This document shows positions 27,080 to 35,441 of a stretch of 64,000 nucleotides of DNA, one piece after another. Where the stretch lies: NCBI GenBank assembly GCA_031277855.1, contig JAITLO010000032.1, forward strand, positions 248,001 through 312,000. Reading direction: 5' to 3'. The translations under genes were made by a program, and so were the position numbers. Origin of the DNA: Acidovorax sp. (GTDB lineage: Bacteria > Pseudomonadota > Gammaproteobacteria > Burkholderiales > Burkholderiaceae_C). Each line of letters starts with the position of its first letter. Positions within the stretch are counted from its first letter, which is position 1. The notes under the pieces were generated by a model. It was not told where the DNA came from. It saw only the letters and a program-made list of their open reading frames with translations, and made no database searches.

Positions 27080-28012
27080 CTACTTTTTAGTGAGCATCAA
27101 AGCCACATCCTTCACCGCTTCGCGCAGCCAGACGGCGGCGGCGGAATGGTGGCTGCGGGCATGCCACAGCTGGTAGTAGGTCAAGCGCGGCAAGGCCACG
27201 GGGCAAGGCAGGATGGCCAGCGGCAAGCGGGAGACAAAGCGCTCGCAGAACTGGCGGCCCGTGGTCAGCACCAACAGGCTGCCGGCCACGATGTCGGGCA
27301 TCAGGCTGAAGTGGGCGCAGCGCGCGGTGATGTTGCGCTGCAGGCCCTGGCGCTCCAGTTCCACGTCGATCACGCCGCGCGCACCGGGATAGGTGGGCAT
27401 GGGGGCGATGTGTTCGGCCTCCAGCCAGGCAGCTTCGCTCCAGCCCCGGCGCACGGCGGGGTGGCGCTGGCTGACCAGGCACACCACCTCATCGGTGAAC
27501 AAAGGGCTTTGGTGCAGCTCCATGGGGGGCTCGGGCCAGTTGCCAATCACCACATCCACCTCGCCCTGGGCCAGCTGGCTCTGATAGTGCACATCGTGGC
27601 TCAGGCTTTGCAGCTCCACCGGGCAGCCCGGCGCATGGGCCTTGAGATAGGCCACCAGCTGGGGCAGGAACAGCGGGTCCAGATAGTCGCTGGCCGCTAT
27701 GCGAAAGGTGTGGGAGGCCTGGGCCGGATCAAAGCTGCGGGCACTGGTGAACAAGCCCTCGGCCGCGCGCAAAATAGCCGCGGCCGGCTCCACCATGTGC
27801 AAGGCCGCATCGGTGGGCTGCATGCCCGGGCCGGAGCGCACCAGCAAAGGGTCGCCCGCCAGCTCGCGCAGGCGGCGCAGCGCCGTGGAAACCGCAGGCT
27901 GGGACATGCCCAGGCGCACGGCCGCCCGCGACACATTGCGCTCCACCAGCACCGTGTGCAACACACGGATCAGGTGCAGATCGATCTTGTCAAACAGGAC
28001 TTGCTCGCGCAT
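27080..28012 (-). CDS. LysR-family transcriptional regulator
   Basis: A 310-residue LysR protein: N-terminal winged helix-turn-helix (NVSRAAVRLGMSQPAVSTALRRLRELAG) and a LysR substrate-binding domain from about residue 95. It lies directly upstream of the importer genes on the same strand, 77 bases before the ATPase start. It is the likely local regulator of the transporter and perhaps of xdhAB (inference); co-transcription with its targets would be unusual for LysR. The ligand is unknown, though a purine or intermediate is the natural guess. Confidence 0.88.
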   Translation of the reverse strand: MREQVLFDKIDLHLIRVLHTVLVERNVSRAAVRLGMSQPAVSTALRRLRELAGDPLLVRSGPGMQPTDAALHMVEPAAAILRAAEGLFTSARSFDPAQASHTFRIAASDYLDPLFLPQLVAYLKAHAPGCPVELQSLSHDVHYQSQLAQGEVDVVIGNWPEPPMELHQSPLFTDEVVCLVSQRHPAVRRGWSEAAWLEAEHIAPMPTYPGARGVIDVELERQGLQRNITARCAHFSLMPDIVAGSLLVLTTGRQFCERFVSRLPLAILPCPVALPRLTYYQLWHARSHHSAAAVWLREAVKDVALMLTKK

Positions 28013-28157
28013 GGCAAAAAGAAACTGGTAAGCGATGCTGGCGGCCAGATGGCTGCCGGCAGTATGGGATCCGGAAACAAAGACGTCCCCCGGGAAAAGC
28101 CCTGCCCGGGCCGCACAGCGGCCTTATATAAGCAGGGTGCCGAGGGAGGAGCCGGGC

Positions 28158-28964
28158 TTAGTGTTGTTGTACGGCCTCACCGGTCATGACGGCCTCGTCC
28201 AGCTTGGCCTGCCAGTACGCCAGGCGGGCATTGTGGCGAGCCATCAGGGCGGCATCGATCTCTTCCTTGTGAATGTCGGAGAAGTCCTCCAACTCGTTGA
28301 CCAAGGCTGCCATCTTCACCTCCAGCTGCTCCACCTGTTCGGCCAGCAGCTCGGATTCGGATTTCTCGGTGCGAAACGGATTGGCCATGGCATTCAAAAA
28401 GCTGCTGCCCTGGTTTTGCTCGATGGTGCACACCGCCTGCTTGGCCTCGTCATACAAGGCGTGCATGGTGTGGAACTCGGCCATGCGCTCGTTGAAACGC
28501 TCGTGCAGGATTTCCTTGAGCCGGGTTTCGGTCTGCAGATAGTCCTCGTAGCGCTGCTTGACCTCGGTGCTGCGTGCCTTGTGCTCGGCCCGGGTCAATG
28601 GCCCTTCCACGCGAAACAGGCCGGCAAACACCAAAAGCGCCGCCATGCCATACCACAGCAGCCAGTCCACCGGCAGCTGAAAACCGCCCCAGATCAGCAA
28701 GGCCGTGCCCACCAGGGCCAGTGTGTAGATCACCTGGCGCTCATAGCGCACGGCGCGCGGCAGCGGAATTGGCGCGAGCTTGATCACCGCATGCATGCGC
28801 AGCGGTTCCTGGGCTTGCGGCAGTTTCAGCTTGGCCACACGGTCCTTGGCTTCCTCGGGACGAAAAACAGGGGCGGCAGGGGCGGGTTGCGGCACTGCCA
28901 CGGCGCTGCCAGACCAGGACTTCAAGCGGTCCTTGGCCAGTTGGAACAGAGCAGAAAACTTCAC
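28158..28964 (-). CDS. membrane protein with coiled coil, unknown function
   Basis: A 268-residue protein starting (GTG at 28964) KFSALFQLAKDRLKSW. A proline/alanine linker leads to two adjacent transmembrane helices at about residues 77-120 (VIYTLALVGTALLIWGGF, LLWYGMAALLVFAGLF). The rest is a long charged helical region with coiled-coil character (EVKQRYEDYLQTETRLKEIL, LLAEQVEQLEVKMAALVNEL). I do not recognise the family. A TTG at 29012 would add 16 residues. It is divergent from xdhA, with about 240 bases between. Confidence 0.65.
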   Translation of the reverse strand: MKFSALFQLAKDRLKSWSGSAVAVPQPAPAAPVFRPEEAKDRVAKLKLPQAQEPLRMHAVIKLAPIPLPRAVRYERQVIYTLALVGTALLIWGGFQLPVDWLLWYGMAALLVFAGLFRVEGPLTRAEHKARSTEVKQRYEDYLQTETRLKEILHERFNERMAEFHTMHALYDEAKQAVCTIEQNQGSSFLNAMANPFRTEKSESELLAEQVEQLEVKMAALVNELEDFSDIHKEEIDAALMARHNARLAYWQAKLDEAVMTGEAVQQH

Positions 28965-29205
28965 GGGGCCATCCCCAGCAGCAGGCAGATCATGACCCTC
29001 GAAGTCTACCAAGCAGACAAAAACCCCTGAAAACCATTAAACACGGCATGTAGCTTGACTTTACAGCTCCTAACTTTGAAGCACCTCTATGTCAAGCCCC
29101 TGATGCCGTACATAAGTCACAGCATATACAAGCCCCGCCGCGCTCACTTACGCTGGGCCTGTTCCCTTTCTTTGGGGCATGGTTTTTGCCTTGCACAGCA
29201 CCTCT

Positions 29206-30741
29206 ATGACCAGTCGCACCATCCACTTTCTGCGCAGAGGCCAAGCCACCGCTCTGCATGACATTCCGCCCGACCGCACACTGCTGGAAGTGCTGCGCGA
29301 AGACCTGCACTGCAGCGGCACCAAGGAAGGCTGCGGCGAGGGCGACTGCGGCGCCTGCACCGTGATGCTGGGCGAGCGCGTGGCAGAGCCCGGGCAGGCG
29401 CCCCAGCTGCGGCTGCGCGCCATCAACAGCTGCATACGTCTGGCCCACTCCGTGGATGGCCTGGCTGTGTGGACGGTGGAAGACCTGGCCCATGACCCCC
29501 ATATCGCCCGGGCCGCTGGCCATCCACAGCACCCGGCGCAAGAGGCCATGGTGCAGTGCCACGGATCGCAATGCGGGTTTTGCACACCCGGTTTTGTGAT
29601 GAGCCTCTTCGGCCTGTACGAGAACCACTGCCAACAGCGCCAGGGCCAGGCCCTTTCCCGCACCCAGGCACAGGAGGCACTGTCGGGCAATCTGTGCCGC
29701 TGCACCGGCTACCGCCCCATTCTGGATGCGGCCCAGCAGATGGACCAGCTGCCAGCCGCCACGCTGGACCGTGCCGCTATACTTCAAAAACTGGAGCAGC
29801 TTGCGCTCTTGCAGAGCCATTCTGCGATTGATTTCAATTACAAAGCCCCTACCGATCTGCAAGAGCTGCTACAGCTTCGCGCAGCCCACCCCCAGGCCCA
29901 ATTGGTGGCTGGTTGCACCGATGTGGGCCTGTGGGTGACCAAGCAGCACCGCCGTTTTGCCCAGGTGCTGGATGTGACCCGTGTGGCCCAGTTGCGCCGT
30001 ATCGACACCCAAGGCGGTGCGCTGCATATCGGCGCGGCCGCCACGCTGAGCGATGCCTTTGCGGCGCTGGAGCGGCATTACCCCGAGCTGCACCGCTTTG
30101 CCGCCCGCTTTGCCGGCCTGCCGGTGCGCAACAGTGGCACGCTGGGCGGCAATGTGGCCAATGGCTCGCCCATTGGCGACGCCATGCCGCTGCTGATTGC
30201 GCTGAACGCCCAGGTGGTGCTGGCCAGCGTGCGCAGCGAACGCAGCCTGCCCCTGGAGAATCTCTACACCGGCTACCGCCAGAACGTGATGGCGGCGGAC
30301 GAGCTGCTGGCGCGCATCAGCATGCCGCTGCATGCCACCCAGCCCACGGCCAGTGGAAAAGACTGGCAGCTGCTGCGCGCCTACAAGGTCAGCAAGCGCC
30401 AGGATGACGACATCTCCGCCGTCTGCCTGGTGGTCCGCGTGGCCGTGCAAAACGGCCTGGTGAGCGAGGCCGCCATAGGCGCCGGCGGCGTGGCGGCCAC
30501 CCCGGTGCGCGCCACCCTGGCCGAAGACGCGCTGCGCGGCCAGCCCTGGAATGCAGCCACCGTGCAGGCCGCCGCTGCCGCACTGCAGGCCCAGTTCAAG
30601 CCCATCTCCGATATGCGCGCCAGCGGCGCCTACCGCCGCCAGCTGCTGGCCAGTTTGATGACACGCTTTTGGAACGAGAGCCAGGGCCAAGGCCACATCG
30701 CCACCACCCTGGAGCACATCACCCTGGAGATGCAGCCATGA
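29206..30741 (+). CDS. xdhA: xanthine dehydrogenase small subunit (2Fe-2S and FAD domains)
   Basis: XdhA carries the electron-transfer part of xanthine dehydrogenase, which oxidises hypoxanthine and xanthine to urate with NAD+. The plant-ferredoxin-type cluster is CSGTKEGCGEGDCGAC. The second cluster domain has CHGSQCGFCTPG and NLCRCTGYRP. From about residue 205 the FAD domain follows, with VAGCTDVGLWVT and PVRNSGTLGGNVANGSPIGD. Length (511) is normal for the fused Fe-S/FAD subunit. Neither the ATG at 29206 nor the one at 29179 has a good ribosome binding site. Its TGA overlaps the xdhB ATG. Confidence 0.94.
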   Translation: MTSRTIHFLRRGQATALHDIPPDRTLLEVLREDLHCSGTKEGCGEGDCGACTVMLGERVAEPGQAPQLRLRAINSCIRLAHSVDGLAVWTVEDLAHDPHIARAAGHPQHPAQEAMVQCHGSQCGFCTPGFVMSLFGLYENHCQQRQGQALSRTQAQEALSGNLCRCTGYRPILDAAQQMDQLPAATLDRAAILQKLEQLALLQSHSAIDFNYKAPTDLQELLQLRAAHPQAQLVAGCTDVGLWVTKQHRRFAQVLDVTRVAQLRRIDTQGGALHIGAAATLSDAFAALERHYPELHRFAARFAGLPVRNSGTLGGNVANGSPIGDAMPLLIALNAQVVLASVRSERSLPLENLYTGYRQNVMAADELLARISMPLHATQPTASGKDWQLLRAYKVSKRQDDDISAVCLVVRVAVQNGLVSEAAIGAGGVAATPVRATLAEDALRGQPWNAATVQAAAAALQAQFKPISDMRASGAYRRQLLASLMTRFWNESQGQGHIATTLEHITLEMQP

Positions 30742-33083
30742 ACACCGTGCATGAAGCCGCTGTGACGGCCACCGCCCCGGCCATGGGCCAGTCTGCCTTC
30801 CATGAAAGCGCCATCGCCCAGGTGCAGGGAACGGCCCAGTATGTGGACGATATCCCCGAGGTGCGCGGCACGCTGTATGCCGCGCCCATTCTCAGCCGCG
30901 TAGCCCATGGCCAGCTGCATGGCGTGGATGCGGGCAAGGCCCTGACCCAACCCGGCGTGCGCGGCGTGGTGCTGGCCGCCGACATTCCCGGCGACCCGAT
31001 CCTGGCCGCCTTCGGCCATGACGAGCCCATTTTTGCCCTGGGCAGCGTGCAGCATGTGGGCCAGGTCATAGGCCTGGTGGTGGCCGACAGCGTGATGGGC
31101 GCCCGCCGCGCCGCACGCCTGGTGGAGGCAGACATCACGCCCCTGCCCGCCATCCTCGATGTGCACCAGGCCCACCAGGCACAGAGCTATGTGCAGCCCC
31201 CGGTGCATGTGCGCCGCGGTGATGCCGCCGCCGCCCTGGCCGCTGCGCCCCACCGCCTGCAGGGCAGCCTGGAAGTGGGCGGGCAGGAGCATTTCTATCT
31301 GGAAGGCCAGATTGCCTATGCCCTGCCCATGGAGCAGGAGCAGTGGTGGATTTACTCCAGCAGCCAGCACCCCGGCGAGGTGCAGCACTGGGTGGCCCAC
31401 GCCCTGGGCATTGGCAACCACGCCGTCACCGTGGCCTGCCGGCGCATGGGCGGCGGCTTTGGCGGCAAAGAAACCCAATCCGGCCACCTGGCCGTGTGGG
31501 CCACACTGGCCGCGCGCAAATTCAATGCCCCGGTCAAACTGCGCCTGGACCGGGACGACGACTTCATGGTCACTGGCAAGCGCCACCCTTTCGCCTATGC
31601 CTGGGATGTGGGTTTTGACGCCACGGGCCGCATCACCGGTCTGCAATTGGAGATGCTGGCCAACTGCGGCTTCAGCGCCGATCTGTCCGGCCCCGTGGCC
31701 GACCGCGCCATTTTTCATGCGGACAACGCCTATTTCCTGTCCGACGTGGCCATCAGCTCCTACCGCTGCAAGCTCCACACCCAAAGCCACACCGCGTTTC
31801 GCGGCTTTGGCGGGCCGCAGGGCGTGATCGTCATCGAAACCATCATGGGCGACATCGCCCGCAGCCTGGGCCTGGACGCCCTGGCCGTGCGCCGGTGCAA
31901 CTACTACGACGCAGACCCCGCCGCAGCCCGCGACATGACCCACTACCAGATGCGGGTGGAAGACAACATCCTGCTGCCCATCACGCAAAAACTGGAGCAG
32001 TCTGCGCGCTACCAGCAAAGGCTGGCGGCCATTTCCGCCTGGAATGCCGACAACCCTGTGATCCAGCGTGGCATCGCACTCACCCCGGTCAAGTTCGGTA
32101 TCAGCTTCACGGCCACGCTGTTCAACCAGGCCGGCGCCCTGGTCCATGTCTATACCGATGGCACGGTGCAGGTCAACCATGGCGGCACCGAAATGGGCCA
32201 GGGCCTGCACACCAAGGTGGCGCAAATCGTGGCCGATGAACTGGGCGTGCCCCTGGCCCAGGTGAAGGTCACGGCCAGCGACACCAGCAAGGTGCCCAAT
32301 GCCAGCGCCACCGCCGCCAGCAGCGGCACCGACCTCAACGGCCGCGCCGCCCAGTACGCCGCGCGCAGCGTGCGTGACAACCTGGCCGCCTTTGTGGGCG
32401 GGCTGGACCAGTGCGGGGCCGGCGCCGTCAGCTTTGCCGGCGGCCTGGTGCACAGCCCCAAGGGCCAGCGCGCTTTTGCCGATGTGGTGCAGGCAGCCTA
32501 TGCCAACCGCATCCAGCTGTGGAGCGATGGTTTTTACCGCACGCCCAAGATCCACTACGACAAGACCACGCTCACCGGCCGGCCGTTTTACTACTTTGCC
32601 TACGGCGTGGCCTGCACCGAGGTGGCCATAGACACGCTCACCGGCGAATCCAAGGTGCTGGCCATTGACGTGCTGTATGACGCAGGCCGCAGCATCAACC
32701 CCGCCATCGACATAGGCCAGGTGGAAGGCGGCTTTATCCAGGGCATGGGCTGGCTGACCACGGAAGAGCTGGTGTGGAACGACCAAGGCCTGCTGACCAC
32801 CCACGCCCCCAGCACCTACAAGATTCCGGCCACCGGCGATGTGCCGGAGCACTTCAAGGTGGCTCTCTACGAAGAGCCCAACCGCGAAGACAACGTAGGC
32901 GGCAGCAAGGCCGTGGGCGAGCCGCCCTTCATGCTGGCCGTCAGCGTCTACGAAGCCCTGCGCCATGCCATCGGCAGCCACCGCGCCAAACAGGGCAATG
33001 GCAACGCGCCGGTGCGGCTGCAGGCCCCGGCCACGGCCGAGCATGTGCTGCAGGCCTTGCAGACGCCGGAGATACAGGCATAG
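30738..33083 (+). CDS. xdhB: xanthine dehydrogenase molybdopterin-binding subunit
   Basis: The 781-residue catalytic subunit holds the Mo-molybdopterin cofactor. Visible are ESAIAQVQGTAQYVDDIPEV at the N-terminus, GGQEHFYLEGQ, RRMGGGFGGKETQ (the glycine-rich Mo-binding loop), FRGFGGPQG and NHGGTEMGQGLHTKVAQIVA. The C-terminal catalytic glutamate is in GGSKAVGEPPFML. It starts at the ATG overlapping the xdhA stop, so the two are translationally coupled. The accessory gene xdhC is not here but 11 kb downstream on the other strand, beyond the copper cluster. Confidence 0.95.
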   Translation: MNTVHEAAVTATAPAMGQSAFHESAIAQVQGTAQYVDDIPEVRGTLYAAPILSRVAHGQLHGVDAGKALTQPGVRGVVLAADIPGDPILAAFGHDEPIFALGSVQHVGQVIGLVVADSVMGARRAARLVEADITPLPAILDVHQAHQAQSYVQPPVHVRRGDAAAALAAAPHRLQGSLEVGGQEHFYLEGQIAYALPMEQEQWWIYSSSQHPGEVQHWVAHALGIGNHAVTVACRRMGGGFGGKETQSGHLAVWATLAARKFNAPVKLRLDRDDDFMVTGKRHPFAYAWDVGFDATGRITGLQLEMLANCGFSADLSGPVADRAIFHADNAYFLSDVAISSYRCKLHTQSHTAFRGFGGPQGVIVIETIMGDIARSLGLDALAVRRCNYYDADPAAARDMTHYQMRVEDNILLPITQKLEQSARYQQRLAAISAWNADNPVIQRGIALTPVKFGISFTATLFNQAGALVHVYTDGTVQVNHGGTEMGQGLHTKVAQIVADELGVPLAQVKVTASDTSKVPNASATAASSGTDLNGRAAQYAARSVRDNLAAFVGGLDQCGAGAVSFAGGLVHSPKGQRAFADVVQAAYANRIQLWSDGFYRTPKIHYDKTTLTGRPFYYFAYGVACTEVAIDTLTGESKVLAIDVLYDAGRSINPAIDIGQVEGGFIQGMGWLTTEELVWNDQGLLTTHAPSTYKIPATGDVPEHFKVALYEEPNREDNVGGSKAVGEPPFMLAVSVYEALRHAIGSHRAKQGNGNAPVRLQAPATAEHVLQALQTPEIQA

Positions 33084-33114
33084 CTGTTTGGTATTGCTTC
33101 TTTCTCAGGCGCAA

Positions 33115-35160
33115 TCACTGCGAACGCGGTTCCGCCTCCACCCTGGCTTGCACCGCCCTGCCCTGGCCCTGGCGTTTGGCCTCGCGGCAGGCGGTCTCTG
33201 CCAGGTGCAGCAATGCGGGAGCACTGGCACCCGCAGCCTCGGCCCATAGCCAGCCCACACTCAGGCTCAGCGCATAGCATTGGGCTCCCACGCGCGGCGT
33301 CCAGGCCTGGACCACCTCGCACAGCCGCCAGGCCAGAGACTGCACGCTGCCCTCTGCCTGGGGCTGGCGCAGGCACAGCACAAAGGCGTCGCCCTCCATG
33401 CGGGCCGCCATGCCCTCCTGCCCCCGCTCCCGGTTCAGCAGCCAGGCCACCTGGCGCAGCACCTCATCCCCGGCCGCATGGCCTGCCGTGGCATTGAAGG
33501 CCGAGAAATAGTCCACATTCACCCACAGCAGCCCCATATGCCATGGCGTCGTCGCAGCGGCGCACCAGGTCTGCAGCTGCAGCTCCAGGGTCTGGCGATT
33601 GGCCAGGCCGGTCAGCGCGTCATAGGCCTGCTGCCAGCCGGTCTGGCTGCGGGCCTGCTGCAGCGGCTGGGCATCTTCCAGCAACCACAGCGAGCCCAGC
33701 TCGGGCGGCTGCAACACCATGGCTTGCACCTGCAGCGCCACGCTGCGCCCTCCCGGCTGTTGCCAGACCAGTTCGCGGCGAAACTGGCCAAAACCCATCA
33801 GGCTTTCCATGCCCTGCACGGCCCAGTTTCTGGCCCTGTCTTGCCCCTGCAGCACCTGCTCCAGCGTCATTCCCACCATCAACCCCGGCTCACAGCCCAG
33901 CAACCAGCCCGCACGGCGTGTGGCATGCAGCAGTGCGTTGTCACGCGCCCAGATCGCCCCCATGGGCAGGGCATCCAGCATTTGCACCATCGCAGACTCC
34001 TGGGCCTGCAGCGTGGGAGAGCGTCCATGCGGGGGAGGCGCTTCCAGCATGGGCCAGGGCAGCGGCGCCGACTCGGCTGCAGAGGAGCCTGCACTGGCCT
34101 TGCCCGGCGCAGGCAGAGCAGGCCACAGCCCTTGGGCCTGCAAACGCGACAGCCTGCGCCGCATGCCCTCCATGCCGCCCAACAAGGCCAGAGCCACCGT
34201 CACGGCCAGGGCGATCAAGCCCAGCCACTGCCAGGGCGCAAGGCGCTGCATGCCCCGCAATGGTGCAGACACATCGCGTACGGCCACCACCTGCCAGCGT
34301 GGCAGGGGCAGGCCGACGCGGGTCAGCAGCAGCGTGCCCCACAGCTGGGTGTCGGCATTGGAAGTGGTGGTGGACGATAGGCTGTCCCAGGCACTGCCAT
34401 GGCTGCGCAGCACCTGGGGCACACTGCCCAGCGACTGCGGGTCGCGGGCTTGCGAATGGGCCAGCAAACGGCCTTCGGCATCCAGCAGCATGAACTGCTG
34501 GCCCTGCACCTCCGGCGTATCGTCTCCCTCGGCCTGTTGCGGCAACAGGCTTTGCTGGGGAATACCCACCAACCCGGCCAACGCACCGCGCACCGTGCCA
34601 TCGGCCTGGCGCAGCGGCACCGTCAACAGCAAGCCCAGCAAATGGTCTTCACCTTGCTGTTGCTGGGCCACCCTGGGTTTGCCATCGCTCAGAGTACGAC
34701 GCAGCGCATCGCGCAATGCGCTGCTGTCTGCCAAGATGGCCCCCGACTGGGCATAGGTCACCAGGCTGCCATCGCGCCCAGCCATGACCAGGGTGTCGAA
34801 AATGCCGCTGTAGCCGGCCTCTTCACGCAGCAGCAATCCCAGCACATAAGGACTGTCGAGCATGCTGGAATGCACGCCTTGCCCCATGGACTGCAGCATG
34901 CGCTGGTAGGTTTCGATGCGAATGTCCAGCGAGCGCGCCACAAAGTGGGCCGCCATTTCCTGCTGGCGCTCCTCGTCTCTCAGGGTCTCCACGTCGGAAA
35001 CATAGGCCAGCCCGGTCAGGCACAACATACAGCTCAGGACCAGGGCTGCCGCAAAGCGCAGCGCAGAGCCCGGCCACCCGGCGTGCTGGCGTGGCTGCGT
35101 CCACGAGCGCAGGAAAAATCTGCGTCGCACGCGGTGGGAGGATGCAGTGGATTCCGACAT
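33115..35160 (-). CDS. membrane sensor with PAS-like and degenerate GGDEF domain
   Basis: A 681-residue protein. An N-terminal helix (LRFAAALVLSCMLCLTGLAY) leads to a long extracytoplasmic sensor (SLDIRIETYQRMLQSMGQGV, then Cache-like GYSGIFDTLVMAGRDGSLV). A second helix lies near residue 315 (WLGLIALAVTVALALLGG). A PAS-like segment includes ALPMGAIWARDNALLHATR. The C-terminal domain begins YDALTGLANRQTLE. The catalytic loop reads EGDAF (residues 589-593) instead of GGDEF: the first glycine and the acidic fourth residue are lost. Cyclase activity is doubtful, so a regulatory or binding role is more likely. It is convergent with xdhB (31 bases between) and divergent from copA. Confidence 0.82.
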   Translation of the reverse strand: MSESTASSHRVRRRFFLRSWTQPRQHAGWPGSALRFAAALVLSCMLCLTGLAYVSDVETLRDEERQQEMAAHFVARSLDIRIETYQRMLQSMGQGVHSSMLDSPYVLGLLLREEAGYSGIFDTLVMAGRDGSLVTYAQSGAILADSSALRDALRRTLSDGKPRVAQQQQGEDHLLGLLLTVPLRQADGTVRGALAGLVGIPQQSLLPQQAEGDDTPEVQGQQFMLLDAEGRLLAHSQARDPQSLGSVPQVLRSHGSAWDSLSSTTTSNADTQLWGTLLLTRVGLPLPRWQVVAVRDVSAPLRGMQRLAPWQWLGLIALAVTVALALLGGMEGMRRRLSRLQAQGLWPALPAPGKASAGSSAAESAPLPWPMLEAPPPHGRSPTLQAQESAMVQMLDALPMGAIWARDNALLHATRRAGWLLGCEPGLMVGMTLEQVLQGQDRARNWAVQGMESLMGFGQFRRELVWQQPGGRSVALQVQAMVLQPPELGSLWLLEDAQPLQQARSQTGWQQAYDALTGLANRQTLELQLQTWCAAATTPWHMGLLWVNVDYFSAFNATAGHAAGDEVLRQVAWLLNRERGQEGMAARMEGDAFVLCLRQPQAEGSVQSLAWRLCEVVQAWTPRVGAQCYALSLSVGWLWAEAAGASAPALLHLAETACREAKRQGQGRAVQARVEAEPRSQ

Positions 35161-35298
35161 GGGCCAGGGTATGCAAACGAACACCCACTATAGAAAAACC
35201 CCGCTCGCACTTCTGCAGGACGAACCCTGTGAGGTGCCCCGGTTTTTCCCTAGGTCTGCAAGGCTGTGCAGCACCACCCAACACCACCCCAGCGCCAG

Positions 35299-35314
35299 AC
35301 TACAAAAATGTAAT
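35299..35314. promoter_or_regulatory. candidate CopR box upstream of the cop operon
   Basis: An A/T-rich dyad TAC-N6-GTA (TACAAAAATGTA at 35301-35312) lies about 130 bases before copA in the intergenic region with the divergent GGDEF gene. Copper-responsive OmpR-type regulators often bind TTAC-N6-GTAA-like dyads; the match here is partial. Confidence 0.4.
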
Positions 35315-35441
35315 CAAGAGGTCATCCGACAGAAAGTGACGGCTTCTTAGGCTTGCACCCAGTGTCGTCAAGGCGAACCACGCCCAGATCTGGTGCGGTT
35401 TGTCGACGTGTTTCATGGGCCCTGACTAAGAAAGTTCTTTT

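Noticed and set aside
29123-29130. CATATACA upstream of xdhA as a GntR operator
   Set aside because: Two mismatches from TGTATACA and no symmetry; too weak to place xdhAB in the regulon.
29206-29206. Purine riboswitch in the xdhA, guaD or NCS2 leader
   Set aside because: No paired P1-P2-P3 purine-aptamer pattern or conserved loops were seen, and such riboswitches are not expected in this group.
30630-33044. Minus-strand frame of about 800 codons opposite xdhB
   Set aside because: Mirror of the xdhB coding sequence; no recognisable domain.
32948-33376. Small minus-strand frame bridging xdhB and the GGDEF gene
   Set aside because: Spans the ends of two convergent genes, with no motif or ribosome binding site.
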